A model generated the notes under the pieces. That model ran no database searches. It worked only from the letters and a program-made list of their open reading frames with translations, and was not told where the DNA came from. This document shows positions 17,666-24,948 of a stretch of DNA of 48,621 nt, in pieces (position 1 is the stretch's first letter; each line of letters starts with the position of its first letter). Where the stretch lies: the NCBI RefSeq assembly GCF_001904725.1, contig NZ_MRCE01000047.1, positions 1-48,621 of the forward strand, given 5' to 3'. Source of the stretch: Phormidium ambiguum IAM M-71 (lineage in GTDB: Bacteria > Cyanobacteriota > Cyanobacteriia > Cyanobacteriales > Aerosakkonemataceae). The translations under genes were made by a program, and so were the position numbers.

Positions 17666-19594
17666 TTACTTAGTTTCCGAAAATTCAGCGTCAATTACAT
17701 CATCGCCACCACCGGAAGTTCCAGTAGTAGAACCATCGCCACCAGGAGCAGCGCCAGTACCGTCGCCACCAGGAGCAGCACCACCAGCTTGCTGATAGAT
17801 ATTGCTACCGATGCTGTACAGGGTTTGTTGTACTTCTGGCATCAATTTCTTGATTTGTTCGTCGTCTTCTTTAGCAACTGCATCCTTCAAGTCTTTGATT
17901 AAACCTTCGAGTTTAGACTTGTCAGCAGCGGGTACTTTGTCACCCAATTCTGCAAGTTGTTTTTCAGCTTGGTATGCTAAAGAATCAGCTTGGTTTTTGC
18001 GATCGATCTTTTCACGACGTTCCTTATCAGCAGAAGCATTTTGTTCCGCTTGTTTCACCATCTTGTCTACTTCATCTTTCGGCAAAGTAGAAGCGCCAGT
18101 AATGCTGATCGATTGAGCTTTACCAGTACCTTTATCCTTCGCAGTTACGTTCAGGATACCGTTAGCATCGATGTCGAAAATAACTTCGATTTGGGGAACG
18201 CCACGAGGCGCTGGAGGAATACCATCTAAACGGAAAGTACCCAGACTCTTGTTGTCGTTGGACATTTCCCGTTCCCCTTGGAGAACGTGAATTTCTACGT
18301 TAGTTTGTCCATCAACCGCAGTCGAGAACACTTCCGATTTTTTGGTAGGAATGGTTGTGTTGCGAGTGATAATCTTGGTCATTACACCACCAAGAGTTTC
18401 CACACCCAGAGACAGCGGAGTTACGTCTAACAACAGGATACCGGAAGCACCAGCATCGCCAGAAAGTACACCAGCTTGAATCGCTGCACCAACTGCTACC
18501 ACTTCATCGGGGTTAACGCTTTGGTTAGGATCTTTACCCAACAAGCGTTTTACCACTTCTTGCACGGCGGGGATACGGGTAGAGCCACCAACTAGCACTA
18601 CTTCATCGATCGCAGATTTGTCAATCTTCGCATCGCGGATCGCATTTTCTACCGGAATGCGGCAGCGATCGATCAAATCAGAGCAAAGTTCCTCAAATTT
18701 CGCCCGTGTCAGTGTCATTTCTAAGTGTTTCGGGCCTTCTTGAGTCGCTGTGATGAAAGGCAAGTTGATTTCCGCTTGAGTCACGCTGGACAATTCAATT
18801 TTCGCCTTTTCTGCTGCTTCTGTCAGACGTTGCAAAGCTTGTTTGTCTTTGCGAAGATCGATACCTTCGTCTTTTCTGAAACTTTCCGCCAAGTAATCAA
18901 CGATTTTCTTGTCGAAGTCGTCACCACCCAGGTGAGTATCACCAGAAGTCGCCAACACTTCAAACACACCATCACCAATTTCTAGGATGGAAACGTCGAA
19001 AGTACCACCACCTAAGTCAAATACCAGAATGGTTTCGTTAGCTTTCTTATCCAAACCATAAGCTAAGGATGCAGCTGTAGGTTCGTTAATGATCCGCAGA
19101 ACTTCAATCCCTGCAATCTTACCCGCGTCTTTAGTTGCTTGACGTTGGGAGTCGTTAAAGTAAGCAGGTACGGTAATTACTGCTTGAGTAACTGTTTCAC
19201 CCAGATATTTGCTTGCGTCATCTACCAGCTTGCGAAGAACTTGTGCGGAGATTTCTTCGGGTGCGAATTGTTTGCTTTGTGCAGGACTATCTAATTTAAC
19301 GTTTCCGTTGCCATCGCGCAGGACTTTATAAGAAACTTCTGTAGCTTCGTGAGTAATTTCTTCAAATTTACGTCCAATAAAACGCTTTACGGAATAGAAG
19401 GTATTTTCTGGGTTCATTACCGCTTGGCGTTTGGCGATTTGTCCAACTAAGCGATCGCCATTTTTAGCATAAGCTACAACTGAAGGTGTAGTCCGAAAAC
19501 CCTCTGCGTTGGCGATGACTGTGGGTTTACCACCTTCCATTACAGCCACACAGGAGTTAGTCGTACCTAAGTCAATTCCAACAACTTTTGCCAT
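17666..19594 (-). CDS. dnaK: Molecular chaperone DnaK (Hsp70)
   Basis: A 642-residue Hsp70 chaperone. The N-terminal ATPase domain shows [13 protein letters not shown], the phosphate-2 loop [12 protein letters not shown] and the adenosine motif [13 protein letters not shown]. The substrate-binding domain begins near [17 protein letters not shown], and a helical lid follows. The tail is Gly/Ala-rich, with two copies of GAAPGGDG, and ends in DVIDAEF. It is a conventional full-length DnaK, of the type usually called DnaK2 in cyanobacteria; no dnaJ or grpE lies alongside. The leader contains a long-range stem next to the start codon, described separately. Confidence 0.97.
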   Translation of the reverse strand: MAKVVGIDLGTTNSCVAVMEGGKPTVIANAEGFRTTPSVVAYAKNGDRLVGQIAKRQAVMNPENTFYSVKRFIGRKFEEITHEATEVSYKVLRDGNGNVKLDSPAQSKQFAPEEISAQVLRKLVDDASKYLGETVTQAVITVPAYFNDSQRQATKDAGKIAGIEVLRIINEPTAASLAYGLDKKANETILVFDLGGGTFDVSILEIGDGVFEVLATSGDTHLGGDDFDKKIVDYLAESFRKDEGIDLRKDKQALQRLTEAAEKAKIELSSVTQAEINLPFITATQEGPKHLEMTLTRAKFEELCSDLIDRCRIPVENAIRDAKIDKSAIDEVVLVGGSTRIPAVQEVVKRLLGKDPNQSVNPDEVVAVGAAIQAGVLSGDAGASGILLLDVTPLSLGVETLGGVMTKIITRNTTIPTKKSEVFSTAVDGQTNVEIHVLQGEREMSNDNKSLGTFRLDGIPPAPRGVPQIEVIFDIDANGILNVTAKDKGTGKAQSISITGASTLPKDEVDKMVKQAEQNASADKERREKIDRKNQADSLAYQAEKQLAELGDKVPAADKSKLEGLIKDLKDAVAKEDDEQIKKLMPEVQQTLYSIGSNIYQQAGGAAPGGDGTGAAPGGDGSTTGTSGGGDDVIDAEFSETK

Positions 19595-19600
19595 AAGAGT

Positions 19601-19693
19601 GTTCGGTTTCCAATCTAACTACAAAATTTACAAGGCCCGATTGACCAGATAGAATCGAGAGCAAGACAGCACTGCTAACTGCACCAACCGAAC
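19601..19693 (-). promoter_or_regulatory. Possible folded dnaK leader (long-range stem near the start codon)
   Basis: On the dnaK transcript, GTTCGGTT (complement of 19686-19693) can pair exactly with AACCGAAC (complement of 19601-19608), enclosing about 77 bases. The inner arm lies seven bases before the ATG and covers the only purine-rich stretch that could act as ribosome binding site. A temperature- or ribosome-responsive leader would suit a chaperone gene; this is inference from an eight-pair match. Confidence 0.35.
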
Positions 19694-19754
19694 CCTTTCA
19701 CCTACTCTGTTCAACTTGTATATTGTTCTGCACAACACAGAACTCTTTTCTATA

Positions 19755-19905
19755 CTCAGCGGGGATAGGGGCGATCATGAAGGCGAGGTTTCCGAACCTT
19801 GGAAGGACGGTTGCCTTTCGGGAGGTTCTTTCGTAGCTGCTTGGTGCTGCCACTAATCAATACTTTAAGCAATTCCACCCATTCCGTGATTGGTGCGAAC
19901 CGTAA
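19755..19905. other. GC-richer structured patch upstream of dnaK, possible ncRNA
   Basis: Between AT-rich flanks lies a noticeably GC-richer stretch with several inverted repeats, for example AGGTTTCCGAACCT near 19784-19797 (five-pair stem with a TCCG tetraloop), and ACGGTT near 19807 that matches AACCGT near 19899-19904. No protein-like frame is convincing on either strand. The rest of the 434-bp spacer holds the dnaK leader and a CAGAAGG heptamer array at 19940-19967. Confidence 0.3.
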
Positions 19906-19939
19906 TTAAATAGTTGTATTTGCCGTCTTTTTAGAAAGG

Positions 19940-19967
19940 CAAAGGGCAGAAGGCAGAAGGCAGAAGG
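19940..19967. repeat. Heptamer tandem array (CAGAAGG)
   Basis: About three copies of GGCAGAAGG-type units lie after the GNAT gene's stop side, with degenerate extensions to about 19995 (GAAGGTTGAAGGCAAGGAAGG). It is the complement of the unit at the left end of the window. Confidence 0.85.
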
Positions 19968-20028
19968 TTTTTTGAAGGTTGAAGGCAAGGAAGGTAGAAG
20001 TAAATAACTCAATTTTTCAGCTTCGTCT

Positions 20029-20595
20029 TTATATTTCTTTGAACATTAAAACACTTTCATAATTGTATAAATCTAAAAATTGTTTTTGTTGCCAAATTCC
20101 CACTTGCTGAAAACCTTGTTTTTCGTGAAATTTTAGCGATCGCTCATTACACAAAGGTTTACTAACAATAAAAGCCGAAATAAATGAATTAGGAAACTTT
20201 TCATAAAGTGATTCATACATAAACTGGCCAATCCCTCTGCTCTGATAATCCAGCTTGATTGCTACCACTTTAATATAAATATGCCTGACACTGAGAATTT
20301 TATCTTTACAAGAATCGTCTTGCCAAATAATCTGATTTAAAAAATCATTGCTGATTTTCGGTTTCGCCAAAGCCAAAAATCCCAAAACCTCCCCGCTCAA
20401 ATTAACAGCAACAAAATACTTATTAGTTCCCTGATTTAAGTTTTGCTGAATCTCCACTTCTGTGGTTTTAGCTAAAAGGAACCCAGAATGAGGCGAGACA
20501 TTCTGACCTCGAACATTAGAATTATGAATTTCAACGATTTCTCTGATGTTTTTCGGTTGTACTTCGACAAAACTTAAGCCTTTAATTTGGCGCAT
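20029..20595 (-). CDS. GNAT family N-acetyltransferase
   Basis: A 188-residue protein with the Gcn5-related acetyltransferase fold. The acetyl-CoA loop is Q118-x-R-G-x-G123 (YQSRGIGQFMYESL), preceded by the beta-4 strand VRHIYIKVVAIK and followed by NERSLKFHEKQGFQQVGIW, which is typical of motif B. The N-terminal half matches the fold but not any substrate class I recognise. Its start codon overlaps the end of a 50-codon ORF on the same strand by 14 bp, suggesting translational coupling. The surroundings (decayed and intact toxin-antitoxin genes) leave open a role as an acetylating toxin, but the pattern is equally that of an ordinary metabolic or protein acetyltransferase. Confidence 0.85.
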   Translation of the reverse strand: MRQIKGLSFVEVQPKNIREIVEIHNSNVRGQNVSPHSGFLLAKTTEVEIQQNLNQGTNKYFVAVNLSGEVLGFLALAKPKISNDFLNQIIWQDDSCKDKILSVRHIYIKVVAIKLDYQSRGIGQFMYESLYEKFPNSFISAFIVSKPLCNERSLKFHEKQGFQQVGIWQQKQFLDLYNYESVLMFKEI

Positions 20596-20734
20596 AACCT
20601 GGAAATTTTCCCAATTTTTGTGTTTTACGTGCTTGTTGGAACCGTTCTAGAACTTGGCTGACAAAAGTTTCGCCGTCAACGGGTGGTGTTTGATCTGAAA
20701 CTGAGATTGGTTCAGCAGTGAGACTGATACTCAT
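20582..20734 (-). CDS. Small ORF coupled to the GNAT gene (50 residues)
   Basis: A 50-codon frame starts at ATG 20734 and ends at TAA 20582-20584, overlapping the GNAT start by 14 bp in a different frame. The peptide begins MSISLTAEPISVSDQT and contains an amphipathic helix (GETFVSQVLERFQQARKTQK) followed by LGKFPGYAPN. The overlap and codon use look deliberate. It could be a small partner or antitoxin of the acetyltransferase, but it shows no ribbon-helix-helix or other known antitoxin motif, and I do not recognise its family. Confidence 0.55.
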   Translation of the reverse strand: MSISLTAEPISVSDQTPPVDGETFVSQVLERFQQARKTQKLGKFPGYAPN

Positions 20735-20778
20735 TTAAATACGAAAACTTTCTAGCAGCCGTCTCTATCATACATATC

Positions 20779-20826
20779 TCAAGAAGAAAGCAGGGCCCAA
20801 AATTCAGGCGTTGTAAAATGCTTTAA
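20779..20826 (-). pseudogene. Remnant of a RelE/ParE-type toxin gene (N-terminal fragment)
   Basis: Just after the broken antitoxin gene, the minus strand reads LKHFTTPEFWALLSS and then stops. The pattern K-x-F-T-T-P-x-F-W matches the start of RelE-like toxins that commonly follow this antitoxin type in cyanobacteria. No start codon remains and nothing toxin-like continues past the stop, so most of the gene is gone. The assignment rests on a 15-residue match and on its position. Confidence 0.55.
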
Positions 20827-20828
20827 AT

Positions 20829-21020
20829 CTAGCAGCATTTTCCTTGACCAAATGCTTTTTCTGCTTGTTCAATCCAGTTATCTAAACTGCCTGCTTTTAG
20901 ATCCTCTTCAATTTGTTTATCCCACTGAGACTCTTGAAACTCGTCTAGCCATTCGATAAATTATGCCAATTCATTTTGTGAGAGTTGCGTCACAGATGTT
21001 TTGATGTCTGTAATGTTCAT
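20829..21020 (-). pseudogene. Antitoxin gene interrupted by an in-frame stop
   Basis: From ATG 21020 the frame reads MNITDIKTSVTQLSQNELA, then TAA (20961-20963), then continues FIEWLDEFQESQWDKQIEED and on to a natural stop at 20829-20831. The 63-residue whole is the familiar cyanobacterial antitoxin type with 'LxxNELAxFxxWxxEFxxxxWDKQIEEDLKAGxLD' spacing. The expected residue at the stop is glutamine (CAA), so one C-to-T change explains it. The neighbouring toxin remnant shows that the whole pair has decayed. Confidence 0.75.
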
Positions 21021-21051
21021 AAGCAAGTAGCTTTTTTTATTTTTATTTGGT

Positions 21052-21507
21052 TTGCTGCTTAGATCTACTCACCCTATAAGAGACTTGCGAAAGCTAATTC
21101 CAGACATAACACCTGTTAACAAACCAAGACTACATAGTTCCCAGCACGTTAAAAAAGCCAGCCACGAGCTTTTACAAATGTTATCTGATATCTTTGGTGA
21201 ACAAGTTAAGAAAAATAATCTTGAATCTGTATTAGAACGACAAATAAATCAGTATGTAACAAATTTAGGTGATAAAAGTACCCAAAACGTTATTGGAATT
21301 GGCTGCATAAACTTGGATTCTGAAAAATATTCTCCTACCTCAGAAAAAGCTAAATCTCAAACTACTAATTTTGAGCAACAAAGCCAGAATCAAACTAAGA
21401 TTGAAATAATTGAGAAATTACGTAATTTTGGCTTAAGCGACGAGCAAATTGCAGAAGCGTTAGACATACCTTTGGATGTAATTAATCAGATTGACTTAGA
21501 TGAGTGA
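21052..21507 (+). CDS. Hypothetical protein (uncertain start, possible gene fragment)
   Basis: I do not recognise this protein. The open frame begins at a TTG (21052) without a visible ribosome binding site; the first ATG is at 21178 (residue 43 of the longer version). It is hydrophilic. The last 40 residues form a helix-turn-helix-like unit, KIEIIEKLRNFGLSDEQIAEALDIPLDVINQI. Similar tails end many cyanobacterial Rpn/PD-(D/E)XK-type proteins, so this might be the tail of a decayed longer gene, which would fit the toxin-antitoxin graveyard around it. Confidence 0.4.
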   Translation: MLLRSTHPIRDLRKLIPDITPVNKPRLHSSQHVKKASHELLQMLSDIFGEQVKKNNLESVLERQINQYVTNLGDKSTQNVIGIGCINLDSEKYSPTSEKAKSQTTNFEQQSQNQTKIEIIEKLRNFGLSDEQIAEALDIPLDVINQIDLDE

Positions 21508-21541
21508 ATCTGCCAAGATTTCAACAGTTTGCTTTCCTTAT

Positions 21542-21925
21542 TTATGACCACAATCGCTGAATTGAATAAGCATCAAAAGCCGTATCTCGACTAATTAAAA
21601 CCAGAGAATTATTTATTGCTTGTACTACCAAAATGCGATCGAACGGATCTCGATGATGCAATGGCAAACTTATATAATTTTCCGTATCTTCAAACGTAAT
21701 TGGTAATAGTTGAGCGTTAATATATTGCAATTCTTTTCTCAAGTCTTGAAATGACCGATTCAATTGCAACTTCCCCAAATTAATTTTAATAGAGATTTCC
21801 CAAAGGCTAGCTGTACTAAAATATAAACCTGTTTTAGTATCAATTACTTCTTTGGCTTTACTACCCAGATTAGGACTCCCAAGCAAATACCACAGGAAGG
21901 CATGAGTATCTAAAAGGAATTCCAT
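21542..21925 (-). CDS. vapC: PIN-domain toxin (VapC-like)
   Basis: A 127-residue PIN-domain ribonuclease, the toxin of a type II pair. Acidic residues of the active site are present at D6 (LLDTHAFLW), E43 (SLWEISIK), D96 (HRDPFDR) and D114 (SRDTAFDAY). The DTHAFLWYLLGSP opening and PLHHRDPFDRILVVQA block define the subgroup usually paired with DUF2281 antitoxins. It begins one base after the upstream antitoxin's stop, so the two are co-transcribed and probably coupled. All catalytic residues are intact, so the toxin should be active. Confidence 0.93.
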   Translation of the reverse strand: MEFLLDTHAFLWYLLGSPNLGSKAKEVIDTKTGLYFSTASLWEISIKINLGKLQLNRSFQDLRKELQYINAQLLPITFEDTENYISLPLHHRDPFDRILVVQAINNSLVLISRDTAFDAYSIQRLWS

Positions 21926-21926
21926 G

Positions 21927-22145
21927 TTACATATATTCCTTTAGATCTTCTAGCGGGGCATCAAAATCTTCAGACATAACAATTTGATCGGCCCAACTGC
22001 CATAACCATGTAATTTTTCAATTTGTTCTTGAGACGATTCAGTTTTTGCGTATTTCTCAATCAAAAACTCAATATAATGTAGCACTTCTGTCTGAAGAAG
22101 TTCAGGGAGTTCTTCTAATTTTTCTAAAATGATTGGCTGAATCAT
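21927..22145 (-). CDS. DUF2281 family antitoxin
   Basis: A 72-residue antitoxin partner of the adjacent PIN toxin. The N-terminal helix-rich segment (IILEKLEELPELLQTEVLHYIEFLIEKY) is the DUF2281 signature. The C-terminal half (GYGSWADQIVMSEDFDAPLEDLKEYM) is acidic and probably wraps the toxin's active site. It precedes vapC by one base, the usual antitoxin-first order, and such antitoxins normally repress their own operon. The 210-bp spacer upstream contains a HIP1 site and AT-rich sequence. Confidence 0.9.
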   Translation of the reverse strand: MIQPIILEKLEELPELLQTEVLHYIEFLIEKYAKTESSQEQIEKLHGYGSWADQIVMSEDFDAPLEDLKEYM

Positions 22146-22355
22146 TGTTTCTTTTCTTTGGCAGTACTCACGCTCGTAACTATTAATCTATTCTTAATTT
22201 TATCATGCTAAAGTGCGATCGCCTCCCATCACCATCACACCTAGCATCATAATTAATTTAAATAATTAGTCAACTCATTAATTAACTATAATATTTTGCG
22301 CCTTAACCGCTAAATTATGCAATCCTAATAATAGAATTATCGAGAAGGCAGTGTT

Positions 22356-23876
22356 ATGCCGACTTTAATTGCAACTCCTACCAACCTGAAGAATTCTGAT
22401 TTATCAGATCCGCATCATCTACTAAACGCATTACAAGATTTGCGCCAAAGTGTTTACCAAGAAGGACAGGAAATTTTTCAACGCTGGCGACCTTTAATTA
22501 AGAGAAAGTTTTTCTTATTAAGTGCGTTGAATTTAGCTTATTATTTAGCACTACGACATCACGATTTACGATCGTTACAAACCGCACTTGTACCTTGGGG
22601 ATTATCATCTTTAGGTCGCAGTGAATCGAGAGTTTTACCGAATTTAGATGCCGTAATTACTACTTTAGGGGAACTGGTTAATGCTGACCCTAGCAGTTTA
22701 CCAGGTCGTCGTCCTTTGCGAGCTTTTTTCCGGGGCGATCGACTTTTGCAAAAAGAAGTAGAAGCAGTTTTTGGTAAAACGTCTGCGAACCGTCAAGGTA
22801 GAATCATGGTGACACTACCCAATCAAGCAGCAGAAGATTTTTCCCTAGTTTTAAAATTAGTAGAATGTGGTTCTGATTGCTTCCGAATTAACTGTGCTCA
22901 TGACAATGCTGAAGTTTGGCAAGCAATTATTAAAAATGTCCGGCTTGCCTCCGAAAAAACGGGAAAAAACTGTAAAATATTTATGGATTTAGCAGGGCCA
23001 AAACCTCGTACTTTAGAAGTAGTTTCGCCTGACGTAAATAGTCGGATGTTCGTTGGCGATCGCATACTTTTAACCCGCAACTCCCCCCAAACAACAGACC
23101 CCACAATTCCCTTCCGTGCTAGTTGTAGTTTCCCCGAAATATTAGACCAACTTCACGAAAACGATCCCATTTGGATCGATGATGGTCATGTAGGCACAAA
23201 AGTAATTTCTCTTACCCCCGAAGGCGTACTTTTAGAAGTAACACACACCCGTCCCAAAGGCGAAAAACTCCGCCCAGAAAAAGGATTAAATTTCCCAGAC
23301 ACAGTTATTAACCTCTGTCCATTAACCGAAAAAGATTTTCAAGATTTATATTTTGTCGCCCTTCATGCTGACATCATTGGTTATTCTTTTGTGCAAACAG
23401 CAGCAGACGTGGCATTATTACAAAGCGAAATTCAAAAACGTCTAGAAAATTCACCAAAAAACATTGCCATTGTTGCCAAAATTGAAACCAAAGAAGCCAT
23501 TCATAACCTCCCAGAAATCATAGTACAAGCAGCAGGAAAACAACCATTAGGAGTAATGATTGCTAGAGGAGATTTAGCCGTAGAAATTGGTTATCAAAGA
23601 TTAGCCGAAATGCAAGAAGAAATACTTTGGTTATGTCAATCCGCCCACATTCCCGTAATTTGGGCAACCCAAGTATTAGAAAATCTCGCCAAAACAGGCA
23701 TCCCTTCCCGCGCTGAAATTACTGATGCCGCAATGGGAGAAAGAGCCGAATGTGTGATGTTAAATAAAGGGCCATTTATTAACGAAACAGTAACAATTTT
23801 AGATGATGTTTTGCGCCGCATGGAAGCCCATCAATTGAAAAAAACTCCCCAATTAAGAGCTTTACATTCTTGGTAG
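22356..23876 (+). CDS. Atypical pyruvate kinase with N-terminal extension and no C-terminal domain
   Basis: A 506-residue pyruvate kinase homologue. About 145 residues precede the barrel; the barrel then starts RQGRIMVTLPNQAAED. Recognisable sites include RINCAHDN (RxNFSHG in typical enzymes), FMDLAGPKPRT, the substrate lysine K375 and metal ligand E377 in VAKIETKEA, and ARGDLAVEIG near 401-411. The protein ends after ILDDVLRRMEAH, so the allosteric C-terminal domain is missing, and the N-terminal extension is not part of classic enzymes. Key catalytic residues are present, but the changed loop residues leave activity and regulation uncertain. Cyanobacteria usually have another, standard, pyruvate kinase. 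Confidence 0.85.
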   Translation: MPTLIATPTNLKNSDLSDPHHLLNALQDLRQSVYQEGQEIFQRWRPLIKRKFFLLSALNLAYYLALRHHDLRSLQTALVPWGLSSLGRSESRVLPNLDAVITTLGELVNADPSSLPGRRPLRAFFRGDRLLQKEVEAVFGKTSANRQGRIMVTLPNQAAEDFSLVLKLVECGSDCFRINCAHDNAEVWQAIIKNVRLASEKTGKNCKIFMDLAGPKPRTLEVVSPDVNSRMFVGDRILLTRNSPQTTDPTIPFRASCSFPEILDQLHENDPIWIDDGHVGTKVISLTPEGVLLEVTHTRPKGEKLRPEKGLNFPDTVINLCPLTEKDFQDLYFVALHADIIGYSFVQTAADVALLQSEIQKRLENSPKNIAIVAKIETKEAIHNLPEIIVQAAGKQPLGVMIARGDLAVEIGYQRLAEMQEEILWLCQSAHIPVIWATQVLENLAKTGIPSRAEITDAAMGERAECVMLNKGPFINETVTILDDVLRRMEAHQLKKTPQLRALHSW

Positions 23877-23885
23877 CAAACCGTA

Positions 23886-23943
23886 GGGTGCGTCAGACAG
23901 AAAGCTTCAAATTTACGATAAACTTTAAAGTTGTGACGCACCC
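23886..23943. repeat. Inverted-repeat element (GGGTGCGTCA ... TGACGCACCC)
   Basis: Ten-base perfect arms at 23886-23895 and 23934-23943 enclose 38 bases. Such 'GGGTGCGTCA' ended elements are widely scattered in cyanobacteria and look like short MITE remnants. It may also terminate the pyruvate kinase transcript. Confidence 0.7.
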
Positions 23944-23993
23944 CACCACTCAGATACAGAAACTAATTTTTTATTTAAATTAAGCAAACTAAA

Positions 23994-24407
23994 ATGTTAG
24001 AAAAAGGTACGTTTAGTGGCAGACGATTTGATCCATCCAAAGCAGGTGGTAAAATACTGAAACTATCGTATCAAAAGGTAAAAATTACCCAAAAAGGTAC
24101 TGATATAGTAGAGTTTCACGTTCGCAGATTTAACCCAGTTGGTGAAGCCGAGCTTAAAATGGTAGAAAGGTTAAGAAAAATAGCCGGAGGTGAATTGCTA
24201 GCCGAACCCGTAGATTTTCGCTTTTATACACATGAATTACGCGAGTATATTAGGTATAAAAAGATGGGCTATTCTACTGGACAACCAGATAATAGAGATG
24301 ATGCTTATGAATTGTGGAATAATGCCCACACAGCAACACTTGAAGACTATGGTCTAAAAGAAGGTTTTGGTGTTTTATTTCATCCTAGTGTGGAGGAATT
24401 TGAATGA
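23994..24407 (+). CDS. Orphan toxin-like protein (resembles a polymorphic/CdiA-type C-terminal domain)
   Basis: A 137-residue protein without a signal peptide or membrane segment. From memory, its segments RRFDPSKAGG, VKITQKGTDIVEFHVRRF, ERLRKIAGGEL, FYTHELREYIRYKKMGY and YELWNNAHTATLEDYGL resemble C-terminal toxin domains of contact-dependent and other polymorphic toxins, here lacking the long delivery region. The HELRE pair with nearby arginine and histidine could form a catalytic site. It overlaps the next gene by four bases (ATGA), which fits a toxin-immunity pair. The assignment is inference; the protein could equally serve an unrelated function. Confidence 0.55.
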   Translation: MLEKGTFSGRRFDPSKAGGKILKLSYQKVKITQKGTDIVEFHVRRFNPVGEAELKMVERLRKIAGGELLAEPVDFRFYTHELREYIRYKKMGYSTGQPDNRDDAYELWNNAHTATLEDYGLKEGFGVLFHPSVEEFE

Positions 24408-24724
24408 AAGATTCAATCCAATTAACTGAACTTGAGTTAGTATTTCTACAATTAGTGGCTAAGGGTAAGGGCAAATGGGGTTGGTATGAACTAGCAAATG
24501 CACTTTCGCGCAGAGATGTACCCAGAGAACCTGACATGATGGAGGTATTAAAAAAGCTGGCTGCTGATGGTTTAGTTACAGAATATGTGGAATCGGGTTC
24601 GCCTCGTGATAGGTGGGAAATCACACCGCTAGGCGTTAGCTTAGTAAATAAAGGTAAGGCAAATACTGCTCAGTCAGCTTTAGCAGGATCTTTGCAACAC
24701 CTTAATACAGAAGTTTCTAGCTAA
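24404..24724 (+). CDS. Partner of the toxin-like gene, winged-helix-like (candidate immunity protein)
   Basis: A 106-residue protein starting in the ATGA overlap with the preceding gene. Its middle looks like a winged helix: TELELVFLQLVAKGKGKWGWYELANAL, then PDMMEVLKKLAADGLVTEYVE and RWEITPLGVSLV, as in small MarR/ArsR-like regulators. It has no cysteine or membrane segment. As partner of a toxin-like protein it could be an immunity protein or an autoregulator; the sequence alone does not decide. It is followed by a gene fragment and a hairpin. Confidence 0.6.
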   Translation: MKDSIQLTELELVFLQLVAKGKGKWGWYELANALSRRDVPREPDMMEVLKKLAADGLVTEYVESGSPRDRWEITPLGVSLVNKGKANTAQSALAGSLQHLNTEVSS

Positions 24725-24843
24725 AATTCTTAACGGCTATCAAGCTTAGTGAAGCCAATAAAAAAGCCTATTCTTTTCGCTATTTGACGGCAGAAGAATT
24801 ATTAACTAGATATCGGGAAAGATTTGACGAATTACCAGAGTAA
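24721..24843 (+). pseudogene. Start-less gene fragment
   Basis: Overlapping the end of the preceding gene by four bases, an open frame without a start codon reads LTAIKLSEANKKAYSFRYLTAEELLTRYRERFDELPE and stops at 24841-24843. Its amino acid composition is protein-like, with charged amphipathic helices. It is probably the 3' end of a gene deleted when the neighbouring cassette arrived. Its family is unknown. Confidence 0.4.
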
Positions 24844-24847
24844 AAAA

Positions 24848-24902
24848 GTACATTGTTGCGCTTCAGCGATATCTTAAAGATCGCTAAAGCGCAACAATGT
24901 AC
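24848..24902. terminator. Long near-perfect hairpin
   Basis: A perfect 16-bp stem (24848-24863 with 24887-24902) continues inward as AGCGAT...ATCGCT with a two-base bulge, giving over 20 pairs in 55 bases. It separates the accessory cassette from dus. It may be a terminator or a short palindromic mobile element. Confidence 0.75.
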
Positions 24903-24948
24903 CTAATAATAATTTACAATAGAAAGGCTAGATTCCCTTGCAATTTAT

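Noticed and set aside
19741-19905. 4.5S (SRP) RNA, tmRNA or RNase P RNA upstream of dnaK
   Set aside because: None of the conserved cores (for example GGUCCGGAAGGAAGCAGCC-like) is present, so only an unassigned structured patch is reported.
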